From Siphonodentalium dalli (taxonomy: Eukaryota; Mollusca; Scaphopoda; Gadilida; Siphonodentaliidae), in contig CP136066.1 of NCBI GenBank assembly GCA_032622095.1, forward strand, positions 232,196,961 through 232,260,960: 64,000 bases of DNA, in the 5' to 3' direction. Under the pieces are notes generated by a model. The model saw only the letters and a list, made by a program, of their open reading frames with translations. It was not told where the DNA came from and did no database searches. Below are positions 1-10,112 of this stretch, one piece after another. A program made the translations under genes and the position numbers. The number at the start of each line of letters is the position of its first letter. The stretch's first letter is position 1.

Positions 1-856
1 CAATAATCCACCAGTTTCATCAAATGCCTAAAATGTTCAGTCACATGAAATGACAAAATGATTGATTTCACAATCTGACTGAAAAACACACACATATTTC
101 AGTAGTATATCCTCTTAAATACCCTATGTGAATAACAGTGGTATTTGATCAATCTTTTCACCATGTCTCCAATTCAAGTCCACCAATTGGTGGTCAGAAT
201 TACTGACATGGTATGAGACTATACCATGTCACTAAACCGGAAGTCTTTTCTCATACCATGGTTGTAACCACCATTTTAAATATACACCAATTCTCTCCGC
301 TTCAAGTTGTAACTCGAATGTGTTATGAACAGGAATAATTATGTAGAATATTCCAAATTCAAATAATATACATCTCAAGCTAACCAATGACAGTTGAAAT
401 AAGGAAAAGCTAACATATCTTTTTAGTTTAAACCAGTTTTTTTCATTTTTAGCACTGCGTTACTACCTTTTATAAAAGTGACGCAATTTTTTCTGCAAAT
501 GAAAACATCAACCATAAAAAAAACAACGCCAGTGGAAATCGTCATATGTGTTCCTTTCATCACAGGTTTATTGAAATTTACATGACTGAAATCAACAAGA
601 TCACATATGTGGTATGATGTAAGCAATATGGAAACAACATTGATTGGGAAAACAATCTTTGGGTTATCTATATGTGTACACTTCATACTTTAGATGTTGG
701 TACCAGGTTGTATTACCAATTGTAGTTTCGTGAGTATATACCTCATACCCCCTTATTAGAGCTGAATATATTATCAGATTTAACACGGAACAGTGCATTT
801 CCACCCAAACTTATAGGTTGTTAATCATTTTTGTGACGGATTTACAAATTGTCGAT
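1..856. other. AT-rich non-coding stretch, no gene seen
   Basis: I see no exon with credible splice sites and no recognisable protein. The 87-codon minus-strand open frame at 423-686 is low-complexity and resembles no family I know. The second half of the FYVE finger should lie on this side of the 1107-1352 exon, but I could not find it, so it is probably outside the window. Confidence 0.5.
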
Positions 857-1012
857 ATGGTAAATACGTTATAGTGTCTCCAGTTGTCTGGTATAGGGTG
901 GTACCAGGCCCAGCAGGGACCAATACTGCCCTCCACAGTGCGTCAGGTGGTATTAGACACCTCGCCTGGTACCACCCTACACCAGATAACTGGAGACACG
1001 TACTGTACCTTG
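857..1012. repeat. Snapback hairpin, MITE-like
   Basis: Two arms of about 50 bp face each other across roughly 55 bp. The core TGTCTCCAGTTGTCTGG on the left pairs with CCAGATAACTGGAGACA on the right, followed inward by GGGTGGTACCAGGC and its complement. Only a few mismatches are visible. The open frames overlapping it on both strands are products of the palindrome. It sits just outside the donor of the FYVE exon, in the intron. Confidence 0.8.
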
Positions 1013-1106
1013 GCATTGCTGCCGACTCTGTTTCTGACTACACGTATGACAAGATCAATAGTTAAAGTCTTAGGCAGAAACACACAATCAATTTAGAACA
1101 TCTTAC

Positions 1107-1352
1107 TTTTCCACAGCCCTGGCAGTGATGACGTCGCTTGGTGAATGTAAATTTGGCTTCACACTTCATACAAGCCTGTGCCTCACTGCCTGGAATTAAC
1201 ACAGGGGGAACAACTCCAAATGTGTTTGTGTTGGGAGGCTGCACATTGGTGGAAGCTGCTGCTTGTGCCATATTAACTGAGGGTGATGACTGTATCTCTC
1301 TTGATGCTGCACCAGCTTCCTCTAGATCTGATTCAAATGCAAATTTCAAATG
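1107..1352 (-). CDS. ZFYVE9/ZFYVE16-like: Internal exon with N-terminal half of a SARA/endofin-type FYVE zinc finger
   Basis: The 82 codons run from a Ser/Glu-rich linker into [17 protein letters not shown] and then QGCGK, where the exon ends at a good donor (GTAAGA, positions 1106-1101). The spacing of the Cys pairs and the phrase [17 protein letters not shown] are characteristic of ZFYVE9 (SARA) and ZFYVE16 (endofin). These are endosomal proteins that bind PI3P and scaffold TGF-beta/BMP Smad signalling. Two FYVE hallmarks are off: where the family has WVPD this exon reads LIPG, and the RRHHCR motif ends in Gln. The upstream boundary is weak. The only AG before an in-frame stop gives 1352, with a poor pyrimidine tract, and repeat DNA begins about 6 bp further out. 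The exon is phase 0 at both ends if that acceptor is right. The rest of the finger is not visible. Family assignment is strong; functionality is uncertain. Confidence 0.82.
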
Positions 1353-1356
1353 CTTA

Positions 1357-1528
1357 TCGAGAGGTAAATCATGATCGTTGGATGTTTAACCCATACCTTC
1401 AAACATACCAACTAAAACAGTCAAATTTATCAATCTAGAATAGAATATATACCCGTTCACAATGAGAAAATTATCACGATTGCTGGATGTTTAACCTATA
1501 TCTTCGACCATACTGACCACAACAATAA
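1357..1528. repeat. Degenerate tandem copies of the CCGATCACGATCGG motif
   Basis: Two decayed copies (near 1358-1400 and 1463-1505) of the sequence that opens REP-A at 1529: CGAGAGG, an ATCACGATCG-like core, then GATGTTTAACCCATACCTT. Together with the REP-A head they form three loosely spaced direct repeats beside the FYVE exon. Confidence 0.6.
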
Positions 1529-2746
1529 CGAGAGGCCGATCACGATCGGCAGATGTTAACCCATCCCTTGGCGATAAAAATTTAATATGATCGGATAAAT
1601 GAGAATTTTGGTGTTGAATTATAGAGTATACTGTTATGTACTATTATAGACAAATGTACATAACACAAATTATTGGAATTTATGGGTCACTGGCATTTAT
1701 ATAAGAGAATGCACTGGTACAGGATCTGTAATGCTAAACCACCACAGCCAGCAAGTCCGTGGGTTAAATGTGTAGGTGTGACCTGGACATGGAATACTTG
1801 GGTTAAGAGAGTCCAATTTAAGTTTACAATAATATTGTGTCCTAGTATACAGATAAGCAACCTCACCACTGACCCATTAATATCAATTATATAGCACAGC
1901 TGTCAAAAAATCACAGGAATTATTTATGTTGAACACTGACTCTCTATTAAACCAATAACAATTATAATGATATCAGGCCATCTGAAGATATAACTCTGCA
2001 TGTCCAAGTCTACTGTTAATATCATGTGATGTATATTGTTGAATCTTATTTTAAATTAGATACCATAGCCTTCTTTATCAGATTATTTGCACATTGGCAT
2101 AAGAGACATCAGAAAATAATATAGCTTTATCAATAGCTAAGTAGTCCAAATGCAATTGGTGAATTAATTAAAAAATTAAAGGGACACATTGGAAATCTTT
2201 TTATTAACTTGTATCATAATCATCAATATCTAAATGAAAACAAATGACAATGTCAATGACATTTTTTTTATTATTATTATAAAAGTTAAAAAAAAAAAAA
2301 ATTTAAATCTATTTTTTTTTTCAATTTTTGTTTGTTGAAAAATGGTCATAACTCCTTTAAAATAAATCGGATCAAACCCATATTCAACCTAGATCTGTAT
2401 TTTGGGCTGTGAAACTCACATACCAAATTTGGTTCCAATCAGATAAAAAATGTTTGAGTTATGGCAGAATGTGTGAATTCTAAGTCGAAAAAGGGCCATA
2501 ACTCTGTAACAAAAACTCGGATCAAACCCAAATTCGAACTCGATCTGTATTTTGGGCTGATATACCCAAATACAAAATTTGCTTCTGATTGGATAGAAAA
2601 TGTTTGAGTTATCGCATTACACGTGAAGTGTCTACGGACGGACAGACGGACGGACAGACGGACGGACGGACGGACGAACGACGAGTGGTCAATCCGGACA
2701 ACGACACTATGTTTACCATACATGGTATGGGTAAACATAAAAACCA
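1529..2746 (+). repeat. Dispersed repeat REP-A, copy 1
   Basis: The head CGAGAGGCCGATCACGATCG and tail CCATACATGGTATGGGTAAA match a second copy at 42077-43468 over nearly the whole length. A diverged version lies in every unit of the 23-40 kb array. The distal third holds two GGGCCATAACTC-type modules with CGGATCAAACCCAAATTCGA, followed by a GGACGGACAGAC tract at 2635-2682. Compared with copy 2 it has lost about 170 bp near 2165, between AATT-rich sequences. No transposase is encoded. Confidence 0.75.
2635..2682 (+). repeat. GGAC/GACA microsatellite inside REP-A
   Basis: Near-perfect 4-bp repeat of GGAC mixed with GGACA. The same tract ends most GGGCCATAACTC-type modules in this window (43351-43400, 53750-53802, 61998-62050). 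Confidence 0.85.
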
Positions 2747-3386
2747 TCAATCTAAACAGTACTCCTCAAAAAAATAAAGTCCCCCCTAATATATTATGTA
2801 ATATTTTCGGAGATATTTAATGGATTTTGATGACACTTTCCACAAATGATGTGTGGTACCAGAGACATCAAGTATGCTAAGCACTGTGCTGTGATGTGAT
2901 ATATGGCTGAGTGAGCTCGAATTGAATGGAAGAGGGACACTTTTCAAAAGTTGCAGAAACACAGGTAGTGTGATCAGTCATTCGGCTGTGCCTTGGTCCC
3001 CCATTTCTCGCACGGGCTTGGAACATCATTATCTGTTGGTACCACAATGGCTTACATGATGGGAAACATGGTTTACTGAAAAATGGCTTCAAAGTGTTTG
3101 ATTTAAATAACTCTGTTGCTCAAGGCATGAAACTTGACGGTGTCATTCCAAAGGAATGAGGTTAACGAAGATGACATGCATGTTATCATTAGGCTTGCCA
3201 CGATTATTCGACTAACCTTCGGCAGGTGGAGACACACTATCAAGTGTATGCCGAGGCCGGCTCCAAATAAAAGGTGTATACGGGGTGTTATATGGCGTTT
3301 GGTCAGTTGTTTCTCAATGGATATTATTGAAATTTGGTGTATATGTCCGGGCTGGGACATGGAATATAATAACGTTTGAATTGTTT
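2747..3386. other. Non-coding, partial repeat
   Basis: No gene seen. At 3225-3300 there is a diverged direct copy (GTGTATGCCGAGGCCGGCTCC, AATAAAAGGTGTATACGG) of part of the foldback arm that starts at 3387, so the inverted-end sequence is partly duplicated in tandem on this side. Confidence 0.5.
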
Positions 3387-3884
3387 TTAAATTCACAAAT
3401 TTGTTGATTTTATTAAACTTTTTCGTTCTGAAACACACTATAAAGTGTATACGGCTGGCTCCAATTAAAAGGTGTAAGCGGCTTATGTGCTTAGCAGTAT
3501 AGGTATTCAGATTAACTATTAGTCTAGGGTGTTTTGGGGAATAATAATTTAGAAATTGAAATACATGATAAAACAAATTTAATCACAATGCATAAAATAA
3601 TATAAAGACATTAAATTCATATAATATAACAAACATACGGCATACAGTTTCATGTTCGGTGCTGGGTGGCACCTCTCAGAAAGCGTTCGATTCTCCTCTT
3701 ATACCGGACGATTCCGATATTCTGATTTTTCAGCAGTAACTTGTCAACCATAAATTATGATTGTAGCAAATGTTTGTAATCGTTGCATTTGAATTAATGT
3801 GCACATTAATAGTCAGATAGTTGTCTCGGTATCGTCTCCATATTGTCACCATTGCTTTGTCAACATTGTTGGCACGTATTCTAA

Positions 3885-4942
3885 TCTATACTATATAATT
3901 TGAGACTTCGTATATGTGTGTGTGTGTACTTCATAGAATCCAAAACGCGTGTACCGATTGAGTTCAAACTTCCCATCTAAATGTAAAAACCCACGGGTAT
4001 CGTCGTAGTCGGGTTTTCGAGAAGCCCTGAGCACCCTTTATCCACTCCCAAATCACTGCAAAGGCACGGCGGGGGTTAAGGCAACAACACTCTTTATCTA
4101 TACCTTATACGGAGGTTTTAGTAACTAACGCTCTTTATTGATATGGTCGTTTCTAAACGACACACCACATGCGTCAGAAATACGGAAGTGGATTCCAATG
4201 ATCGTGGCTAAACGACTGTAAACGACTGACCCATGCGTCCGAAATACGGACGCGGACGAAATGAAACTAAAAAGGCAGAATTGATCTAAGAGCTCGAAAT
4301 ATTATGCAGAGGGATTTCACGACGGGATTAATTGACTGTCCGCTCTGAAGTTTAGTTAGGACGGGTACCATGAATTAACTCATTGAAAAACAAAGAATGC
4401 GTTATCTCGCAAACGGGTGGAGCTATCGACTTGAAATTTGCTACGTGAATGTATCTTGCCCCGGATACAAATTTTATCGGGTCGCCGACTCCGTGCGACG
4501 CCCGTGCAGCGCATGCGCAGACGAGATCTCGGAAACCGGTGGAGCTATCGACTTGAAATTTGGTATGCGAATGTATCTTGCCCCGGGTACGAATTTTATC
4601 GGGTCGCCGAGTCCGTGCGACGCAAGCTTCGCGCATGCGCAGACGAGATCTCGGAAACCGGTGGAGCTATCGACTTGAAATTTGGTATGTGAATGTATCT
4701 TGCTCCGGGTACGAATTTTCTGACCAACCTCTTAAATTAAATATTTAATTTAAAAAATTAATTAAAAAAAATTATTAAAACTTAAAAATTGTCATGTTAG
4801 AATTAACTCATTGGTTGTCTCCTCACGTTTTCAATTCTGTATTCTGACCATTCAGTTCAATTAACGAATCAATCGTTAAAAAATGTATTTTAAAAATGTC
4901 ATGTTTCTGACCAAGCACGCCAGTGGCGGGCTAACCTGCTAG
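3885..4942 (+). mobile_element. Non-autonomous Helitron-like element 1
   Basis: It begins TCTATACTATATAATTTGAG directly after an A and ends CTGCTAG directly before a T. About 11-17 bp before the end is the perfect stem CGCC-AGT-GGCG. TC start, CTAG end, 3' hairpin and A/T insertion are the classic Helitron signature. No Rep/helicase is present. Positions 4390-4735 hold about three units of a roughly 123-bp tandem repeat (GGAGCTATCGACTTGAAATT, GGGTCGCCGAGTCCGTGCGA, GCGCATGCGCAGACGAGAT). Confidence 0.75.
4390..4735 (+). repeat. About 123-bp tandem repeat, 3 units, in Helitron 1
   Basis: Three units containing ATCTCGGAAACCGGTGGAGC and a GCGCATGCGCAGA box. Two to three units of the same repeat occur in the array Helitrons (28265-28550 and 36466-36751). 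Confidence 0.85.
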
Positions 4943-4943
4943 T

Positions 4944-5665
4944 TCTATTATATATTTTGGAAGATCTGTGTGTGTGTGTCTGTCTGTTCCCGATGGACTC
5001 GAAAACGACCAAGCCGATTTCGATGAAACTTGGTATGTGGGGGTATTTTCGGCCGGGGAGTGACATGGGCCGGTTAATTTGCCTGTGCGACGTGACCTTG
5101 ACCTTGAAATCGGGTCATTTCAAGGTCAAACGCCCGAATATCACGGGATTTCGATGAAACTTAGTATGTGGGGGTATTTTCGGCCGGAGAGTCGCATAGG
5201 CTTATTAATTTGCCTGTGCAACATGACCTTGACCTTAAATTTGGGTCATTTCAAGGTCAATCGCCCGAATATCACGGGATTTCGATGAAAATTAGTATCT
5301 AGGGATACTTTCGTATGGGGAGTCTCATAAGCCTATTCATTTGCCTGTGCAACGTTACCTTGAAATCGGGTCAATTCAAGGTCAAATCGCAAATTGTGAT
5401 GGGATTTCGATGATATTTGATACGTTGGGTTACTTTTGTTCACTGGGTGTTTTGGAGGGGTCGAGTCGTGAGCCCAATTTGACCTTCAAAGTGATCAATT
5501 CAAGGTCAAATCGGGTAAAAACCGGATGGATTTCGACGGGTACTTTTGTCGGGTACTTTTGTCCGGCAGTGTTTTGGACTGGTCAAATTGTGACCCCACT
5601 TGACCTTGACCTTCAAAATGGACAATTCAAGGTCAAAGCCTGGACGAAGTCGTGTCACCTTCTAT
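4944..5665 (+). mobile_element. Non-autonomous Helitron-like element 2
   Basis: The 5' end TCTATTATATATTTTGGAAG and the following GT-rich tract and GATGGACTCGAAAACGAC are nearly the same as the intact Helitrons at 27718 and 35919. The 3' end GACGAAGTCGTGTCACCTTC followed by TATG is the same terminus with the final CTAG damaged. The interior is four or five degenerate units containing GACCTTGACCTTGAAATCGG and TCAAGGTCAA. It starts 2 bp after the end of Helitron 1, so the two sit head to tail. Confidence 0.7.
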
Positions 5666-5990
5666 GTAGTCTTATATATACGGATATCGATGGTGACGTG
5701 GTCGGAACCTTGGTGGTTTGATACCGAGACCACTATTTGAATATTAATTTCGCACACAAGGGAATATCGTTGAATTTGATATTCATTTCATGTATAGATT
5801 GTCATATTTGTGACATAAATATTCAGATAGTTGTCTCAGTTTAGTCTCCATATTGTCGCCATTGCTTTTTCAACGTTATTGGCACGTATCATATATACGG
5901 ATAGCGATGACGACATGGTCGAAACTTGGGGGTTTGATACCGAGACCACTATTTGAATATTAATGTGCACTTCATAGACTTCATTGAGTC
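5666..5990 (+). repeat. Tandem duplication carrying a Helitron-free site
   Basis: The segment GGTTTGATACCGAGACCACT followed by ATTTGAATATTAAT is present at about 5712-5750 and 5925-5965. The second copy (5815-5965) reads GGCACGTAT then ATATATACGGATA with nothing between. In the first copy the two Helitron-like elements separate those sequences (3874-3884 and about 5670-5690). It therefore approximates the unoccupied site. Confidence 0.65.
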
Positions 5991-6104
5991 ATCTTTTGTC
6001 ATGTATTGAGTTTAATAAATCATGTATCTCATTTTCGTTATTATATTTTATGTGTTTATTATGATTAAATAAAGTTATCATTTAACCCTTTAACAACAGA
6101 AGGG

Positions 6105-6187
6105 CCCTGTGCCAATGCATTCTCTTATATATGCGAGCCAATGCATTCTCTTATATAGTGAATATAAGAGAATGCATTGGCACAGGG
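6105..6187. repeat. Perfect 26-bp inverted repeat (hairpin)
   Basis: Positions 6105-6130 and 6162-6187 are exact inverted copies, with core TGCCAATGCATTCTCTTATA. A further partial copy of the left arm sits in the loop at about 6139-6156. The same phrase, TATATAAGAGAATGCAYTGG, occurs once inside every REP-A copy (for example near 1699 and 42247). Confidence 0.9.
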
Positions 6188-6544
6188 TATAACTGTAACT
6201 ATCACAATGTGGTCAAGGAGCCGGTTCCAATGATATCCATATTTGTATGGTTCTATTGAGACAGACCGAAGATATTTTAGGCTGTTGAAGCTTTATTTGG
6301 CCGATTTTGGCCGGTTTGTTGGGTAAAGGGTTAAAATAAATGTATTCATTTTCTGAATTATTATTTTGCAAAAAACCTCAAATGCCCCAAAACACAATAG
6401 TCTAGAGTCGCCAATTAGTTAATCCAATTACCTATAACGCTAAGTACATAAGCCGCTTACACCTTTTAATTAGAGCCGGCCGCTTTCACTTTATAGAACG
6501 AAAGAACGAAAAGTTAAATAAAATAAACAAACTTGTGAATTTAA

Positions 6545-7830
6545 CAAGACAGTCAAAGACTGTGGGGTCGTACCAGACTGCAAAGACTCTGGAGACCAAA
6601 ATAGTCAGAACTTTTCATAATCACTTTGAAAGAAGTAGATCTAAACACGATATGTGGCTAGAGAGGCTTCAGTAGTGTACTGTTCACTACGGATGACCCC
6701 CCTCATCCAGCTCAACAAGTCCCCTCCCGACGGGGCTCCAGTCTTGGGTTGGAATTTCACAACCGACATCTCAAACTTTCTCAATTTTTGGAAATTTCCA
6801 ATCTCACAAGCACCTTGTTATAAAACCATTTAGACATATTTGAAGCCCATTTATCCATGGACCCAAAACACCATACATGTATGTCAGATTAATCAGTTAG
6901 GTAGTTCCAAGGAAGATGTTTTAATGAATTTGGTATTTAAATGATTTTTTAAACACAAAAGTGTTAACTCCCCATAGCCCCGTCATTTCTTAATAGGTTG
7001 ACCTGATGTTAACAAATCTGAACATCAGTCACTAAAGGATCCTCCATACTACATGTAAGCTAAATAGTCCAACCTCTCTTGAGAAGACAATTTAAGAATG
7101 ACTATAGAGACAGTTATGTCCCTGGTCCCACCCTATTTAACCTGGTGACCACATCTGAATAAATTTGAATTCCAGACACCAAAGAACCCTTCATACTAAA
7201 TATCAAAAATATCAGTAAAATAGACCTGATGGTCCTTGTGGTGGAAGCATGTTAAAATTTGTGGCTATTTCGGTCGAACAGTTTAACCACCCGAAGTAGG
7301 AAAATATGGACCGTTACTGGTAGAAACATAAAATCTACAGCCTCATTGCCCCCACCCAGGCAGCTTAGAAATCAATAGGAATCTATATATTATTATACCA
7401 GTATCAAACAGCATACATACAGGTAGGGTGGGTGGTTGAGAGTTAAAACAGATGTGAATCCCCATCTATGAGATCCATTCATCTAGAAATTTCAAACGGT
7501 AGATTTTAAGAGTTGAAGAAAACTGATTTTCCTCAAAAGTTTCCTAAAAATGACCTCACATATACAAATCTGAACCCACTCACCAAAGGACCCTCCATAC
7601 CAAAAGCTAAATAGGCCTGATGGTTTTTGAAGAATTACTATAGAGGAAAAGAGTTCTGGCCCTGGCTTCTCACATATATGACCTGATGAACTCATTTGAA
7701 CAAATCTGAATGTGAGTCAAAATATATAAACCTATTCGGTCTTTAATATGTATGTGGAGAAGAACAAAATTGATGGACGAATGGAGACATCCCAACAGAG
7801 GGATGGACGGGAGGACATACTGACAGACAA
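6545..7830 (+). repeat. Dispersed repeat R6, copy 1
   Basis: It starts CAAGACAGTCAAAGACTGTG and runs through GATATGTGGCTAGAGAGGCT. It then has several degenerate modules of the type CTATTTGACCTGGTGACC, GAACAAATCTGAA, GACCCTCCATACCAAA, GGTTTTTGAAGAATTACTAT, and ends in a decayed GGAC-type tract near 7775-7830. It matches 59948-61090 over most of its length, and a short head fragment recurs at about 58197-58310. No protein is encoded. Confidence 0.7.
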
Positions 7831-7956
7831 ATTAAATCCAATACACCTCCCCACAAGTTTTCTTTGCAAATCAGGGTATAATGAGTACAACTGGATAGGT
7901 GGTGGTTAAGAATATAATAGTGGAACAGCCAAGCCTGAATATAGTGTCTGACTTTT

Positions 7957-8341
7957 GCAGAATGAGGTCACTAAAGGGTGAATTTAATGCTGCAATCCTG
8001 CAAGGTGGGCCAACATCACCAAATTCACCCCCTGGGGACCTCATTATGCTTAGGCCTCGACTGCTATGGGAGACATAGGAACAGATTGAAGTTGTCCAGT
8101 TAATTGGTGATGGGCACCCATTGGGCACTTCAATTATCAATATTATCTTCAGCAAATTAGGGGATCTAGAAACTGAACAGAAGGGAAAAAGTAAGTAGAA
8201 ATGTCAATTTAAGACTCTGTATACTTCCCTGGGGATGAGGCATAAGCAGAATGAGGTCCCTGGAGAGTGTATTTGGTGATGCTAGCCTACTGTGCAGAGT
8301 AGCATCACTAAATTCACCCTCTGGGGACCTCATTCTGCAAA
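7957..8341. repeat. Pair of related snapback hairpins
   Basis: Hairpin 1 (about 7957-8050) and hairpin 2 (about 8238-8341) share the arm GCAGAATGAGGTCCCTGGAG, GGTGAATTTGGTGATG and its complement (CACCCTCTGGGGACCTCATT). Arms are about 38 bp with short loops. The pair repeats at about 285-bp spacing, which suggests either two insertions or the two ends of one decayed element. Confidence 0.8.
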
Positions 8342-8955
8342 TGTCAGACATACAGCATTTTGTTTTGATTTGATGTTAATGATACACACAGAGCATGAAT
8401 GTTTACTCCTACCTGCCAACCAGCTAGATAACATCTGAATTGATGACTGTGTTATTAACTCTTCCTGTATGGGGCTAATACCATATTCTATGGATGTTAC
8501 AATGGTGTCAGTTTTTCTAATAAATTTTTTCTTGAATGCAGTGGGTGCAGGGGTGGTGAAGATTGGGGGGGGGGGGGGGCCAGGGGATTTGAATAACATA
8601 ATTTGTCAAATGTGTCAGTTGAGCATGAGCCGAGACGAATTTGACTACATCTCGTTCACGAAATGAAATAGTTTCCTCTGGACATCGATTCGGACACATA
8701 TACACGCGATATTTACTTTAGTTATAATCAGATGGGAATTCGGCAACATAGATGGTTGGTTGTTGGTCACAAAGAAGCACTGTTGTATATTTTTCGATAT
8801 ACCCACTTCTGAAATAGACTCATTTTATGGACATTGGCTACAGGATGAACCAAAATTTCAACGCAAGGTGATTGCAGGAACATTTGACTAAAGGAATCCG
8901 AAAAAATCAACGAGAAAATACTCAATCGTGTTGCTAAATGCTGATACATTGTAAA
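8342..8955. other. Non-coding stretch with a poly-G run
   Basis: No gene seen. A G homopolymer lies at about 8563-8578. The overlapping open frames on both strands are translations of this low-complexity stretch. Confidence 0.5.
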
Positions 8956-9128
8956 ATGAAAGTGTCAATGACACTGTAGCTCAACTTGGAAAGGGAATAA
9001 TTTAATGTATTACAGTCAATGGAGCGATTAGGAATGTGGAAAGTTGAATGTCTAATACTAGTTTATAGACATGAAGAGAAAAGTAAAATCCAAGATGGCT
9101 GCTGGCGGCCATGTTTTCGGCCGAATGA
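8956..9128 (+). mobile_element. Truncated head of the SAT-K element
   Basis: It begins AATGAAAGTGTCAATGACAC, TGTAGCTCAACTTGG and continues to AAGATGGCTGCTGGCGGCCA, matching the first 170 bp of the elements at 19833 and 44984. It stops abruptly at CCGAATGACAAAT, with no tandem units or 3' end. Confidence 0.8.
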
Positions 9129-9504
9129 CAAATTATTACAATAAACTACGGCTTATAAATTACTGCAGGTTTCTCATTCGCCACACCAGAATGCTTCTAA
9201 ATGCAGATCAAAACTAAGAGTGCATGGCACAGCCATTGTTCATAGACATTTTACAGATAGCGAGAATGATGCATGCTGGGAACGAAAGTATCCACAGCAA
9301 AGCCATGTGCCTACTGCTGCATGCGTTTACTATAGGGGATTTAGGGTGGGCCTATAAAACTAATTATAACTTTGTTATCTGTCATAGTTTATGCGTGAAA
9401 TTTTAAACATATATCATGGACATATACCTCTTCCAGAATATTCGAAAACATTTTCAGTTGCTTGTCGTATTTTTATAGACGAAATAGGCCGAAAATTCAG
9501 AAAA
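9129..9504. other. Non-coding stretch
   Basis: Nothing recognisable between the truncated SAT-K fragment and the foldback element. Confidence 0.5.
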
Positions 9505-10112
9505 ATTGCGCTAACTGCTCATGTTTTAATGTGTTACAAAACGTCTGATAAAAATAGTTCAATAAATTTGCGTTTTCGTGTCCCACGAAAATGAAACTTG
9601 TCTGTCCATTGATCACGTTATTTATTTGACATAGTATTTTTTTTCTGTTGAATTTGAACATTTGTTGCACATGCAAGCTGCACGATCATAATAACTTCAA
9701 CCGATAAGCGCCGACTGATACCCACGCAACAGTTTGTCTCAAATAAATTGTTATCAAAACACAGGTTTATGGCCGCGGACATAAGCCGATTAAGTGTAAT
9801 GTAATTTATCCATGAACTTGACGGAAATATCGTGATTCTATCGCCATTAGACACGAAAATGCGACCTTTAAACAGGCAAGTTTCATTTTCGTGGGACACG
9901 AACAAGCGAATTTATTGTCGGCAGTTTCGGCAGTCTGAGGGTTAATTAATCCCAAAATACACGGAACTACTTTACGAAATTCCGATAGGACTATGTTAAC
10001 TCTATGTTTTCTGAAAAAAATAGTGTGAATATTCCCGATAGAACTATTTTTATCAGACGTTTTGTAACACCTTAAAACATTGAGCAGTTATAGCGCACTC
10101 CGAAATGTGTTG
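9505..10112. mobile_element. Foldback element with interrupted right arm
   Basis: The left arm (about 9505-9605) contains GTGTTACAAAACGTCTGATA, AAAATAGTTC and TTCGTGTCCCACGAAAATGA. The right side carries the complements in two blocks: about 9885-9925 (TCATTTTCGTGGGACACGAA) and about 10035-10112 (TATCAGACGTTTTGTAACAC). About 110 bp of unrelated sequence separates those blocks, so the right arm was interrupted or the left arm lost sequence. Confidence 0.75.

Larger units (their letters stand above)
3387..6544. mobile_element. Foldback element with about 160-bp inverted ends
   Basis: The left arm (3387-3546) and right arm (about 6378-6544) are inverted copies starting TTAAATTCACAA. They share AATTAAAAGGTGTAAGCGGC, TTATGTNCTTAGC and GTTTTGGGG, with about 15-20 percent visible divergence. 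The interior has no transposase. It contains a tandem duplication (around 3810-3884 and 5666-5750 versus 5815-5965) and two Helitron-like insertions at 3885-5665. The element abuts repeat R6 at 6545. Confidence 0.7.

Noticed and set aside
857-1012. Rho-independent terminator or riboswitch-like hairpin
   Set aside because: The context is eukaryotic. The 50-bp arms and long loop fit a MITE snapback instead.
3103-3576. 157-codon minus-strand open frame
   Set aside because: It overlaps the foldback arm, has repeat-derived composition and no recognisable domain or splice sites.
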